A DNA stretch of 7,575 nucleotides, from NCBI GenBank assembly GCA_021785095.1, contig JAJYGM010000614.1, positions 1 through 7,575 of the forward strand. The letters run 5' to 3'. Shown one piece after another: positions 1 to 6,541 of this stretch (position 1 is the stretch's first letter; every line of letters begins with the position of its first letter). The notes beneath the pieces are model-generated. The model had not been told where the DNA came from and ran no database searches. It saw only the letters and a program-made list of their open reading frames with translations. Source of the stretch: Actinomycetes bacterium (lineage in GTDB: Bacteria > Actinomycetota > Acidimicrobiia > Acidimicrobiales > Bog-793). The position numbers and the translations under genes were made by a program.

Positions 1-926
1 CGCGGTGGCTCGCCGATGTCGGCCGAGGAGATCGAGATGCGTGCCCGCGGGTCGGGCACGGCCGACAGGAGAAGCTTGGTATAGGGGTGCACCGGGTTGT
101 GGAGCACCTCCTCGGAGGGACCCTGCTCGACGAGATGGCCACCGTACATGACGACCACGCGGTCCGAGACGTAGCGGGCGCTCGCGATGTCGTGGGTGAT
201 ATAGAGCAGCGAGACCCCCTGTTCGTCGCGTAGCCGAGCCATGAGGTTGAGCAGGCCGACTCGGATCGAGACGTCGAGCATCGACACCGGCTCGTCAGCG
301 AGGACGAGCTTCGGCCGGTACGACAGCGCCTGCGCGAATCCGACCCGCTGGCGCTGGCCGCCGCTCATCTCGTAGGGGTACTTGGCGAGCGCCTGGCGCG
401 CGGGCACGAGCCCGACGGCCTCGAGCACGTGCTCGGCCTCGGCCTGGCGCTCGGTGCGGCTCAGCTCGGGCCGGTGGAGCTTCAGGCCCCGCAGCATCAC
501 GTGGCCGATCGTGTGCGAGGGGTTGAGCGAGCTGAACGGGTCCTGGAAGACCATCGGGACCTGGCCGCGGTACGCGAGCACCTCGCGACGTGAGCGCAGC
601 TCGCCGAGGGGCCGTCCGCGGAAGGCGATCTCGCCGCCCGTGGGCCGGTAGACCATCGCGAGCAGGCGCGCCACCGTGCTCTTGCCGCTCCCGCTCTCGC
701 CGACGAGCGCCACGATCTCGCGCTCGTCGATCCGCATCGAGAGCGCGTCGACGGCGTGGAGCGTACGTCCACGCATGCCGCCGATACGGAAGTGCTTCGT
801 GAGCCCTTTCGTCTCGAGCACCGCCGTGCCGGCCGCCGGGTTGCCGTTCACCGGGCTCTCTGTCGCCGGGCTCTCTGTCACCGGGCTCTCTCTCACCGGG
901 CTCTCTGTCGCCGGGCCGTCATTCAC
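1..926 (-). CDS. OppF/DppF-type ABC transporter ATP-binding protein (C-terminus beyond window)
   Basis: One of two cytoplasmic ATPases that power the Opp/Dpp-type importer encoded upstream. 308 residues are visible and the frame is open to the left edge. All nucleotide-binding motifs are intact: Walker A GESGSGKST at 76-84, Q-loop Gln128 (MVFQDPFSSLNP), signature MSGGQRQR at 187-194, Walker B ending in Asp211-Glu212, D-loop SMLD, and H-loop His245 in YITHD. The usual HPYTK segment of the family follows near the edge. The chosen GTG start (926-924) overlaps the end of the preceding ATPase gene by 8 bases, which suits translational coupling. It gives an unusual tail of about 35 residues made of TESPV/TESPA-like repeats. 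Homologues normally begin close to Val36 (GTG at 821), and in-frame GTGs at 896, 881 and 851 are also possible, so the start is uncertain. The function is secure; peptide versus sugar cargo is not decided by this subunit. Confidence 0.93.
   Translation of the reverse strand, partial: MNDGPATESPVRESPVTESPATESPVNGNPAAGTAVLETKGLTKHFRIGGMRGRTLHAVDALSMRIDEREIVALVGESGSGKSTVARLLAMVYRPTGGEIAFRGRPLGELRSRREVLAYRGQVPMVFQDPFSSLNPSHTIGHVMLRGLKLHRPELSRTERQAEAEHVLEAVGLVPARQALAKYPYEMSGGQRQRVGFAQALSYRPKLVLADEPVSMLDVSIRVGLLNLMARLRDEQGVSLLYITHDIASARYVSDRVVVMYGGHLVEQGPSEEVLHNPVHPYTKLLLSAVPDPRARISISSADIGEPP
851..910. repeat. Four tandem copies of a 15-base repeat
   Basis: Four head-to-tail units of CCGGGCTCTCTGTCR (plus strand) lie at 851-865, 866-880, 881-895 and 896-910. 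They differ only in the last base and in one T for G in the third copy. A decayed fifth unit begins at 911. Because 15 is a multiple of three, the array stays in frame on the minus strand and encodes Pro-Ala/Val-Thr/Arg-Glu-Ser units at the N-terminus of the OppF-type ATPase. Copy number could change by slippage without breaking the gene. No spacers separate the units, so this is a minisatellite and not a CRISPR array. Confidence 0.9.
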
Positions 927-1896
927 TGCGCGTCCCGTCGCCTTGGTGCAGGAGGCAGCGCACGTGCCGGTCGCCGATCGTGTAGAGGGCGGGCTCGACG
1001 GACGAGCAGAGGGGCGTCGCCTTCGCGCAGCGGGGGTGGAAGTGGCAGCCGCTCGGCAGCGCCGAGAGGTCCGGCGGGCTGCCAGGCACGCCTTCGAGGT
1101 GGACCTTCGGCCCGTAGATCGAGGGGAACGCCTCGAGCAGGCCGATCGTGTAGGGGTGCAGCGGGTCGTCGAAGACCTCATCTGTCGGCCCGAGCTCGGC
1201 GATCTGGCCCGCGTACATGACGACGAGCCGGTCGGAGAAGTGGCTCACAAGCGACATGTCGTGGGTGACGAAGATGACGGCGAAGCCGAGCTCGCGCTGG
1301 AGCTCCTTGATCTGGACCATGAGGGAGCGCTGCGCGACGACGTCGAGCGCCGAGGTCGGCTCGTCCATGACGACGAGCTCCGGGGAGAAAAGCAATGCCA
1401 TAGCGCTCATCGCCCGCTGGCGCATGCCACCCGAGAGCTGGTGCGGGAAGCTCTCGAGGTGGACGGGGTCGATCCCGACGAGAGCGAGGACCTCCTTCGA
1501 CCGTGCGGTGATCGTGGCCTTCGAACGCGTCCCGTGGGCCTCCATCGCGTCGGCGAACTGCGCGGCGATCGACTTCACGGGGTTGAGCGCGTTCATCGCG
1601 CTCTGCATGACGACCGAGTAGTCCTTCCAGCGGACCGTCCGGAGCTGCCTGTCGGTCATCTGGACCATGTTCCTGCCCTTGAACACGACCTCGCCTGTCG
1701 AGATCTCCGCCGGAGGGCTGAGGAGCTGCGCTATCGCGAACAGCAGCGTCGACTTTCCACAACCGGACTCGCCGACGATGCCGAGGAACTCGCCCGGTGC
1801 GAGGTCGAAGCTCACCTTCTCGACCGCGTGCGCGGGCTCGCCGCGGGTGAGGTACTCGACGCTCAGCTCACGGACCTCAAGGATGGCGTCGGCCAC
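919..1896 (-). CDS. OppD/DppD-type ABC transporter ATP-binding protein
   Basis: Complete 325-residue ATPase, normal for the family, forming the nucleotide-binding pair with the OppF-type subunit encoded next. Motifs visible: Walker A GESGCGKST at 42-50, Q-loop Gln98, signature LSGGMRQR at 154-161, Walker B VVMDEP with Glu179, D-loop SALD, and H-loop His212. The C-terminal oligopeptide/dipeptide-transporter extension (about 235-325) has four cysteines, C284, C290, C297 and C314. Their spacing matches the Cys-rich tail that binds an iron-sulfur cluster in some characterised Opp/Dpp ATPases; cluster binding here is inference. The start is GTG, with GGAGGG three bases upstream. The first 20 bases overlap the end of the OppC-type gene and the last 8 overlap the start of the OppF-type gene, so all three are probably translated in a coupled fashion. 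Confidence 0.96.
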   Translation of the reverse strand: MADAILEVRELSVEYLTRGEPAHAVEKVSFDLAPGEFLGIVGESGCGKSTLLFAIAQLLSPPAEISTGEVVFKGRNMVQMTDRQLRTVRWKDYSVVMQSAMNALNPVKSIAAQFADAMEAHGTRSKATITARSKEVLALVGIDPVHLESFPHQLSGGMRQRAMSAMALLFSPELVVMDEPTSALDVVAQRSLMVQIKELQRELGFAVIFVTHDMSLVSHFSDRLVVMYAGQIAELGPTDEVFDDPLHPYTIGLLEAFPSIYGPKVHLEGVPGSPPDLSALPSGCHFHPRCAKATPLCSSVEPALYTIGDRHVRCLLHQGDGTRSE

Positions 1897-2815
1897 GAGC
1901 CCTCCGTACCGGCCTGAGAGCCGGGTTGCCGATCTCGTCGAAGGCGAAGTTCAACAGCGAGAACGCTCCACCGAGCATCGCGATGGCCACCCCCGGCATC
2001 ACTGCCCACAGCGGCATGCCGGCCTGGAGCGCCTCGTTGTTCTCCGCCCAGTAGAGCATCGTCCCCCAGCTCATCGAGCTCGGGTTGCCGAGGCCGATGA
2101 ACTGCAGCCCGGCCGCCGCGAGCACCGCGTAGAGCGCGGCGCCGAGGAAGTTGGCGACGATGAGCGAGGTCATGGTCGGCAGGATCTCGAAGACGACGAT
2201 CCGCCATCGACGCTCGCCCCGGAGCTTGGCCGCGACGAGGAAGTCCCGGCTCCGCAGGGAGAGGGCCTGCGAGCGCAGCTGGCGGGCGCCGTAGGACCAG
2301 CCCGTGGCCACGAGCACCGCGATGAGGATCGTGTCCCCGCCGTTCTTCGAGTAGGCCGCGATGACGACGATGAGAGGGAAGGCAGGGATGACGAGGAAGA
2401 CGTCGGTGAACAGCGAGAGCACGTCGTCTGCGATCCCCCCGAGGTAGGCGGCGGTGACGCCGATCGCGACCGAGAGCACCGTGGCCAGGCCGCCGACGAC
2501 GACAGCGATGACGAGTGACTGCCGCGTCCCCCAGATCAGCTGGGAGAAGACGTCCTGACCGTAGGACGTGGTGCCGAGCAGGTGCGCGGCCGACGGAGCG
2601 GCGCCCCGTGCGTAGATCTCCGCGTTCGGGTCGTCGGCTGCGAGAACGCCCGGGAAGAGCGCGCAGAAGGCGAAGAACGCGAGCAGCGCGCTCCCGACGA
2701 GCGCCTTGCGGTTGCCGGCGAGGGCGCGAGCGAGGTTGCCGACCGTGCCGGCGCGAAGGCGTGCGACCGCCTCTTGGACCCGAGCCGGTGGCGGGCGGAG
2801 GGTCACGGTGCCCAT
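1877..2815 (-). CDS. OppC/DppC-type ABC transporter permease
   Basis: Complete 312-residue inner subunit of the membrane channel. It starts with a cytoplasmic stretch and a first membrane segment at about 39-59, the OppC N-terminal pattern. The GTTSYGQDVFSQLIWGTR segment at 81-98, typical of OppC/DppC proteins, follows. Five further hydrophobic segments lie near 100-123, 133-154, 162-175, 213-237 and 270-292. The cytoplasmic EAA-type coupling loop, which docks on the ATPases, is at about 194-214 (AAKLRGERRWRIVVFEILP). ATG start with GAGG five bases upstream; that GAGG overlaps the stop codon of the OppB-type gene, leaving a 7-base gap. The 3' end overlaps the OppD-type gene by 20 bases. Transport of the ligand delivered by the adjacent binding protein follows from context; selectivity cannot be read from the sequence. 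Confidence 0.96.
   Translation of the reverse strand: MGTVTLRPPPARVQEAVARLRAGTVGNLARALAGNRKALVGSALLAFFAFCALFPGVLAADDPNAEIYARGAAPSAAHLLGTTSYGQDVFSQLIWGTRQSLVIAVVVGGLATVLSVAIGVTAAYLGGIADDVLSLFTDVFLVIPAFPLIVVIAAYSKNGGDTILIAVLVATGWSYGARQLRSQALSLRSRDFLVAAKLRGERRWRIVVFEILPTMTSLIVANFLGAALYAVLAAAGLQFIGLGNPSSMSWGTMLYWAENNEALQAGMPLWAVMPGVAIAMLGGAFSLLNFAFDEIGNPALRPVRRARGRRHP
1900..1905 (-). promoter_or_regulatory. Shine-Dalgarno site of the OppD-type ATPase
   Basis: GGAGGG on the minus strand ends three bases before the GTG at 1896-1894. It supports that GTG as the true start although it lies inside the final codons of the OppC-type gene. The spacing is shorter than ideal. Confidence 0.6.
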
Positions 2816-2820
2816 CTGCG

Positions 2821-2824
2821 CCTC
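2821..2824 (-). promoter_or_regulatory. Shine-Dalgarno site of the OppC-type permease, overlapping the preceding stop
   Basis: GAGG on the minus strand lies five bases before the ATG at 2815. It shares bases with the TGA (2825-2823) that ends the OppB-type gene, so a ribosome finishing one permease sits on the initiation site of the next. This would favour equal production of the two channel subunits. Confidence 0.6.
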
Positions 2825-3806
2825 ACTTCTCCGAGCGCGTGCGCGGGTCGAGCACGAGCGTCACGAAGTCGACGACGAGGATCGCGACGAGCACGGCGAT
2901 CGTGATGAGCAGGAAGAGCGTCTGCATGAGAGCGAAGTCCTCGTTCTGGACGGCCTCGAGGAGCATGTAGCCGAGGCCGGGGTACGAGAAGACGTACTCG
3001 ACGAGGATCGCTCCGCTCACGACGAAGCCGAGCGACATCGCGAAGCCCGTGAGGTTGGGCAGGATCGCGTTGCGCCCCGCGTAGTCGACCATGATCCGCG
3101 CCGGCGACAGGCCCTTGGCTCGCGCCATGCGCACGTAGTCCTCGGCGAGGGTCGTGATCATGTTGTTGCGCATCGTGAGGATCCAGCCGCCGATCGAGGT
3201 GACGAGGATCGTGCATGCGGGAAGGATCGCGTGGTCGAGGACGTCGCCGACGAAGTGCCAGGTCCAGCCGATCGTGTCGGTGTTCGAGTAGCCGAAGCCG
3301 AGAGGGGTCCAGCCGAGGGTGATCGAGAACGCGAGCAGCAGCAGCAGGGCGACGAAGAAGTACGGGAACGCGGAGGTGACGACGAACACGGGAGGCAGGA
3401 TGCTGTCGAGCTTGCTCCCCCGCCGCCACCCCGAGATCATCCCGATCAAGGTCCCGAGCACGAAGCCGATGATCGTCGTCACGCCGACGAGCACGACTGT
3501 CCAGAGGATCGCGGACCGCACGACCTGCAGAACGGTGTTCGGGAAGAAGGTCAGGGAGACCCCGAGGTGGCCGGTGAGCGTGTTGCCGAGATAGCCGAAG
3601 TACTGGGCTATCTCGCTCTGCCTCGTGTTGACGCCGAAGGCGATCTCGAGAGCGTGGAGCACCTGGCCGTTCACCCTTCCCCGGAACCTCGCCATCATCG
3701 CGATGGCGGGGTTGCCGGGCATCAGCCGTGGCAGGACGAAGTTGATCGTCAGGCACGACCACAAGGTGACGACGAAGAAGCCGAGCCGGCGCAGCACGTA
3801 CCTCAC
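2823..3806 (-). CDS. OppB/DppB-type ABC transporter permease
   Basis: Complete 327-residue permease, a standard length, pairing with the OppC-type protein to form the channel. It opens with MRYVLRRLGFFVVTLW and the RLMPGNPA segment of OppB/DppB N-termini. Membrane segments lie near 9-28, 101-122, 138-160, 191-213, 251-273 and 294-318. A large external loop between the first two contains the LGVSL motif at 81-85. The EAA coupling loop is at 222-250 (EDYVRMARAKG...AILP), a good match to the family. VEYVFSYPGLGYMLLEAV at 269-286 and the DPRTR ending are also characteristic. The start is GTG with only a weak ribosome-binding site, 13 bases after the binding-protein stop, so re-initiation by ribosomes leaving that gene is likely. 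Confidence 0.96.
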   Translation of the reverse strand: MRYVLRRLGFFVVTLWSCLTINFVLPRLMPGNPAIAMMARFRGRVNGQVLHALEIAFGVNTRQSEIAQYFGYLGNTLTGHLGVSLTFFPNTVLQVVRSAILWTVVLVGVTTIIGFVLGTLIGMISGWRRGSKLDSILPPVFVVTSAFPYFFVALLLLLAFSITLGWTPLGFGYSNTDTIGWTWHFVGDVLDHAILPACTILVTSIGGWILTMRNNMITTLAEDYVRMARAKGLSPARIMVDYAGRNAILPNLTGFAMSLGFVVSGAILVEYVFSYPGLGYMLLEAVQNEDFALMQTLFLLITIAVLVAILVVDFVTLVLDPRTRSEK

Positions 3807-3819
3807 GAGACCGCAGCGC

Positions 3820-5502
3820 TCACTTCTTCGGGGTGAGGTGCAGGAGCAGCACCTCGTTGTCGGGCGTGTTGTACGGCGCCGGCTGCGCGTAGGGGTTGCT
3901 CGGGGTCGGCCAACCGGAGAACGCGCTCGTGCTGTACTGGAACCAGTCGACCGACTCGGTGATCGGGATGACCGGCACGTCGGCGAGCATCACGCCTTCC
4001 AGCTTGTTGACGATCTGGTGCTGGGTCGCAGTGCTCGTGGTAGCCGCGTACGCGTTGATCAGGCTGTCGGTGGCCGGGCTCGAGTAGCGCTCGTAGTTGG
4101 TGGAGGCCAGCTGGCCGATCGGGGCCGTGTTGGGTCCGTAGAGAAGCTGGCGGAGCTCGTAGTACGGACCCGGCCCGCCGGTCTCGTTGTCGAAGGCGAG
4201 CTGGAAGCTGCCCCTGTAGAGGTCGTTGTCGAAGTCGGTCCCGGCGAGGTTGTCGACCGTCACCTTGATCCCGACCGCAGCGAGCTCCTGCTGGACGATC
4301 TGGAGGTCGGCGACCCAGTCGCTGTTGCCGCCCACGTTGATGATCGTGAACGACAGCGACTTGCCGTTCTTGGCGAACACGCCGCCGGCACCCTTCTTGT
4401 AGCCGTCCTTCTCGAGGATCGCTATGGACTTGGCCGGGTCGTAGCCGTAGCCGTACTTCGCGGCCGCGGGCTTGTCGAGCCAGGAGGAGAACGTCGGCGT
4501 GACGATGCCCGCCTGGTTGGCCGCCGGCTCGTAGCCGTACTCGCCGATCGACGCGACGCGGCTCCGGTTGATCGCATAGGCCATGGCCTGGCGCACGGCC
4601 ACGTCGTTCAGTGGGGCGACCTTCTGGTTGATGAACAGCGAGACGTTCGCGACCGGCGGGAACCAGTCGTGGTTGCTCGTGGACTTGTCGAGGTAGAAGG
4701 CCTTGATCCCGGGGATGAACTGACCGCCCCACTGCGCCTGGCCGGTCGCGAGGTAGGTGTTCGCGGGCTGGTTGGAGGTGAAGGCCGGGTACTCGAGAGT
4801 AGCGACCTTGGGCAGGCCGGGTTGCCAGTAGTGGGTGTTCGCGGCGTAGGTGATGTTCTGCCCCGAGCAGGACTTGACCGTGTAGGGACCCGACCCGACA
4901 GGTGAGGTGTCGGGGTAGGTGACGGGGTTCTTGATCTTCGACCAGATGCTCTCGGGGACGATGGAGACCTGGTCGGCGACGTAGTAGAAGTAAGGCACCG
5001 CGGCGGTCTTGAACGTGAGGACGACCTGGTCGCTCCCCTTCTGGACGACGCTGTCGAGCACGGACCAGACCGCGTTCAGGTCGAGTGCGGGGAACTTCTT
5101 CAGCAGGTTGAAGCTGAACACGACGTCGGCTGCCGTGAGCGGCTTGCCGTCCGTCCACTTCACCCCCTTGCGCATGGTGAACGTGAGGACCTTGTTGGCG
5201 TTGCTCCAGGCGTAGCTCGAGGCGAGCCAGGGAGTGGTCTTCGCGTTCTGCAACGTGTTGACGAACACGAGGGGCTCGTAGACGAAGCCGGCCGCCTCCT
5301 GGAACACCGCGGGGTTGAACGGGTTGAAGTCGCACGTCCACAGCGAGACGGAATCGTTCGAGATCGTGAGCGTCCCGGTGGGACCGGAGGCGTGAGGGGT
5401 CGCGTGCACCCGGGCGGCCGAGGCGGGCGCTCCGGCTGTGAGCCCTGCGGCGAGCACCGCGACGGGCACCGCGACGGTTGCTGGCAGCCAACGTCTCTTC
5501 AT
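3820..5502 (-). CDS. Secreted family 5 extracellular solute-binding protein (SBP_bac_5)
   Basis: Complete 560-residue binding protein that captures the ligand outside the membrane and delivers it to the two permeases. Residues 1-29 form a Sec signal peptide: a basic MKRRW start, a hydrophobic core, and an Ala-x-Ala site at about APASA/A. The family signature is at about 108-133 (FTMRKGVKWTDGKPLTAADV), followed by GSGPYTV at 203-209, VRQAMAYAINRSR at 303-315 and GIKVTVDN at 411-418. There is no lipobox cysteine; the only cysteines are C57 and C212, which could pair. The mature protein is rich in Trp and Tyr, compatible with sugar stacking, but family 5 proteins bind peptides, sugars or metal complexes. 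The adjoining sugar kinase and ROK regulator make an oligosaccharide the better guess. The ATG overlaps the kinase stop as ATGA, and GAAGGGA lies six bases upstream. An open frame continues upstream of this ATG, but it runs through the kinase gene in another frame and is not coding. Confidence 0.95.
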   Translation of the reverse strand: MKRRWLPATVAVPVAVLAAGLTAGAPASAARVHATPHASGPTGTLTISNDSVSLWTCDFNPFNPAVFQEAAGFVYEPLVFVNTLQNAKTTPWLASSYAWSNANKVLTFTMRKGVKWTDGKPLTAADVVFSFNLLKKFPALDLNAVWSVLDSVVQKGSDQVVLTFKTAAVPYFYYVADQVSIVPESIWSKIKNPVTYPDTSPVGSGPYTVKSCSGQNITYAANTHYWQPGLPKVATLEYPAFTSNQPANTYLATGQAQWGGQFIPGIKAFYLDKSTSNHDWFPPVANVSLFINQKVAPLNDVAVRQAMAYAINRSRVASIGEYGYEPAANQAGIVTPTFSSWLDKPAAAKYGYGYDPAKSIAILEKDGYKKGAGGVFAKNGKSLSFTIINVGGNSDWVADLQIVQQELAAVGIKVTVDNLAGTDFDNDLYRGSFQLAFDNETGGPGPYYELRQLLYGPNTAPIGQLASTNYERYSSPATDSLINAYAATTSTATQHQIVNKLEGVMLADVPVIPITESVDWFQYSTSAFSGWPTPSNPYAQPAPYNTPDNEVLLLHLTPKK

Positions 5503-6503
5503 CTGCTGTCCCTTCTGTTGTCGTTCGCCACGCAGCTCTTGCGTGCCGGGTCCTCGAGAAGCGGTCGTGCGCGCTCGAGTGCCATCTCGACCGCGCCGAG
5601 CAGCGCGGCGTCGTAGGGGTGTGCCGCGAGGACGAGCTCGGGCGGGTACGGCACCCCCGACTTGAGCGCCCGCTCGAGCGGGACGCAGAGCCGCTCCCAC
5701 GAGCGCGCGAGCCCACCACCGACGGCCACGCGGGCGGGGTCGAACGCGATCACGAGGTTGACGAGATGTGTCGCGAGCAGGTCGACGAACTCGTCGAGCA
5801 GCCCCGCGAGCGACCCCGAGCCGCTCGTGGCCTCGAAGACCTCCGCCGCGGTCACCGGGCGCCCGAGACGCCGGGACGCGACAGCTGCGAGGCCCATCCC
5901 GCTCACGACGCCTTCGAGCATCGGGCGGCTGTCGAGAGCGGCGTGGACGTCTGCCGGGTCGAGCAGGTTGTAGCCGATCTCTCCCGCAGCGCCGTGCGCG
6001 CCTGCGAGCACCGTGGTGCCGACGACGAGTGCCGCGGCGAGCCCTGTGCCGAGGTTGAGGTAGAGGCCGGGGTCGAAGCCACGCAGCGCGCCGGACCTGG
6101 ACTCGGCGAGCGCGGCGGCCTTCACGTCGTTGCCGACGGCGACCGGGACGCCGAACGCGTCCTCGAGGTGACGGGCGAGCGCGACCCCCTCCCATCCCGG
6201 GATCGCAGGAGCGAGCTCGACGGAGCGCTCGTGCGGGATGCCGATCGTCGACACGCCCGCCGCGACGAGCGCCGCCCGGCGCCCGACGCGCGCGAGCTCC
6301 GCGCGCCGGAGCCCGTCACGCCCCGCGGCGACCAGGCGGGCGAGCACCGCGCCCGCGCCGTCCCCCGCTCCTGTGGCGACGACGCTCGAGGAGAGCCGAC
6401 CCCCCGCGCTGTCGCACACCGCCGTGGCGATCTTGGTCCCGCCGACGTCGAATGCGAGCACCACCGGAAGCTCGACAGCGGTGTCGGACCGAGTAGAGAC
6501 CAT
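5499..6503 (-). CDS. ROK-family sugar kinase (glucokinase-like), zinc site absent
   Basis: Complete 334-residue cytoplasmic kinase predicted to transfer phosphate from ATP to a hexose or related sugar released from the imported ligand. The N-terminal phosphate loop is FDVGGTK at 18-24. The catalytic Asp is D126 in VGNDVKAAALAE, and a second phosphate segment LGTG is at 151-154. The sugar-contact Glu in AAGEIGY is E175, and E197 in PMLE matches the Glu of the usual zinc motif. GGG at 262-264 fits the C-terminal nucleotide-binding region. Two features are odd. The ExGH His is Tyr178 and the CxCGxxGCxE cysteines are missing (A188, L190, M195), so no zinc is expected. The usual Gly run after LGTG is also Ala-rich (LAAALV). 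First gene of the operon; its stop overlaps the binding-protein ATG by 4 bases. No Shine-Dalgarno precedes the ATG, which agrees with a leaderless message. A sugar-binding non-kinase is possible but less likely, because D126 is kept. Confidence 0.92.
   Translation of the reverse strand: MVSTRSDTAVELPVVLAFDVGGTKIATAVCDSAGGRLSSSVVATGAGDGAGAVLARLVAAGRDGLRRAELARVGRRAALVAAGVSTIGIPHERSVELAPAIPGWEGVALARHLEDAFGVPVAVGNDVKAAALAESRSGALRGFDPGLYLNLGTGLAAALVVGTTVLAGAHGAAGEIGYNLLDPADVHAALDSRPMLEGVVSGMGLAAVASRRLGRPVTAAEVFEATSGSGSLAGLLDEFVDLLATHLVNLVIAFDPARVAVGGGLARSWERLCVPLERALKSGVPYPPELVLAAHPYDAALLGAVEMALERARPLLEDPARKSCVANDNRRDSR
5509..5515 (-). promoter_or_regulatory. Shine-Dalgarno site of the binding protein
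   Basis: GAAGGGA on the minus strand, six bases before the ATG at 5502-5500, lies within the last codons of the kinase gene. It fixes the binding-protein start at the methionine of the signal peptide. It may also allow extra initiation, giving more binding protein than kinase, as an importer needs. Confidence 0.7.
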
Positions 6504-6508
6504 CAGTG

Positions 6509-6521
6509 AGGAAAGTTACCT
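6509..6521. promoter_or_regulatory. Candidate operator for the ROK regulator
   Basis: AGGAAAGTTACCT is an imperfect palindrome in which five of six arm positions pair around a central G. It lies in the 37-base gap between the divergent genes and covers the proposed -10 box of the kinase promoter. A bound regulator would block the operon. It is the best symmetrical site in the gap and it is AT-richer than its surroundings. Binding by the adjacent regulator is inferred from position only. Confidence 0.45.
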
Positions 6522-6541
6522 ATCTAGAGGCGCAGTAGCAA
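6513..6541 (-). promoter_or_regulatory. Candidate promoter of the kinase-transporter operon
   Basis: On the minus strand, TTGCTA (6541-6536) and TAACTT (6518-6513) are separated by 17 bases and fit a relaxed -35/-10 pair. Transcription would begin about seven bases after the -10 box, at roughly 6507-6504, next to the kinase ATG at 6503. The message would have almost no leader, which explains the missing ribosome-binding site. The -35 box touches the ATG of the divergent regulator gene. This is a hand-picked match to a weak consensus. Confidence 0.45.

Noticed and set aside
851..910. Short repeats considered as a CRISPR array
   Set aside because: Units are 15 bases, contiguous and without spacers, and they lie in frame within a coding sequence.
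676..1917. Long plus-strand open frame (413 codons) antisense to the two ATPase genes
   Set aside because: It is rich in Arg, Asp and Val with no recognisable domain, and it lies opposite genes with perfect ABC ATPase motifs. Long antisense frames are expected in DNA this GC-rich.
2706..3836. Plus-strand frame of 376 codons opposite the permeases
   Set aside because: The translation is dominated by Arg, Asp, Glu and His without membrane or enzyme motifs; it is a shadow of the permease genes.
3625..4905. Long plus-strand open frame (426 codons) opposite the binding-protein gene
   Set aside because: Low-complexity Arg/Val/Gly translation with no motif. The opposite strand encodes a full family 5 binding protein with a signal peptide.
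5503..6195. Upstream extension of the binding-protein reading frame to a start at 6195
   Set aside because: The extension overlaps the kinase gene in a different frame and has a biased Arg/Ala-rich translation. The ATG at 5502 has a Shine-Dalgarno site and begins a proper signal peptide.
6521..6540. Plus-strand promoter for the regulator within the short divergent gap
   Set aside because: No hexamer pair with acceptable spacing was found. TATCTA at 6521 lacks the final T and has no -35 partner, so the regulator's promoter is left unassigned.
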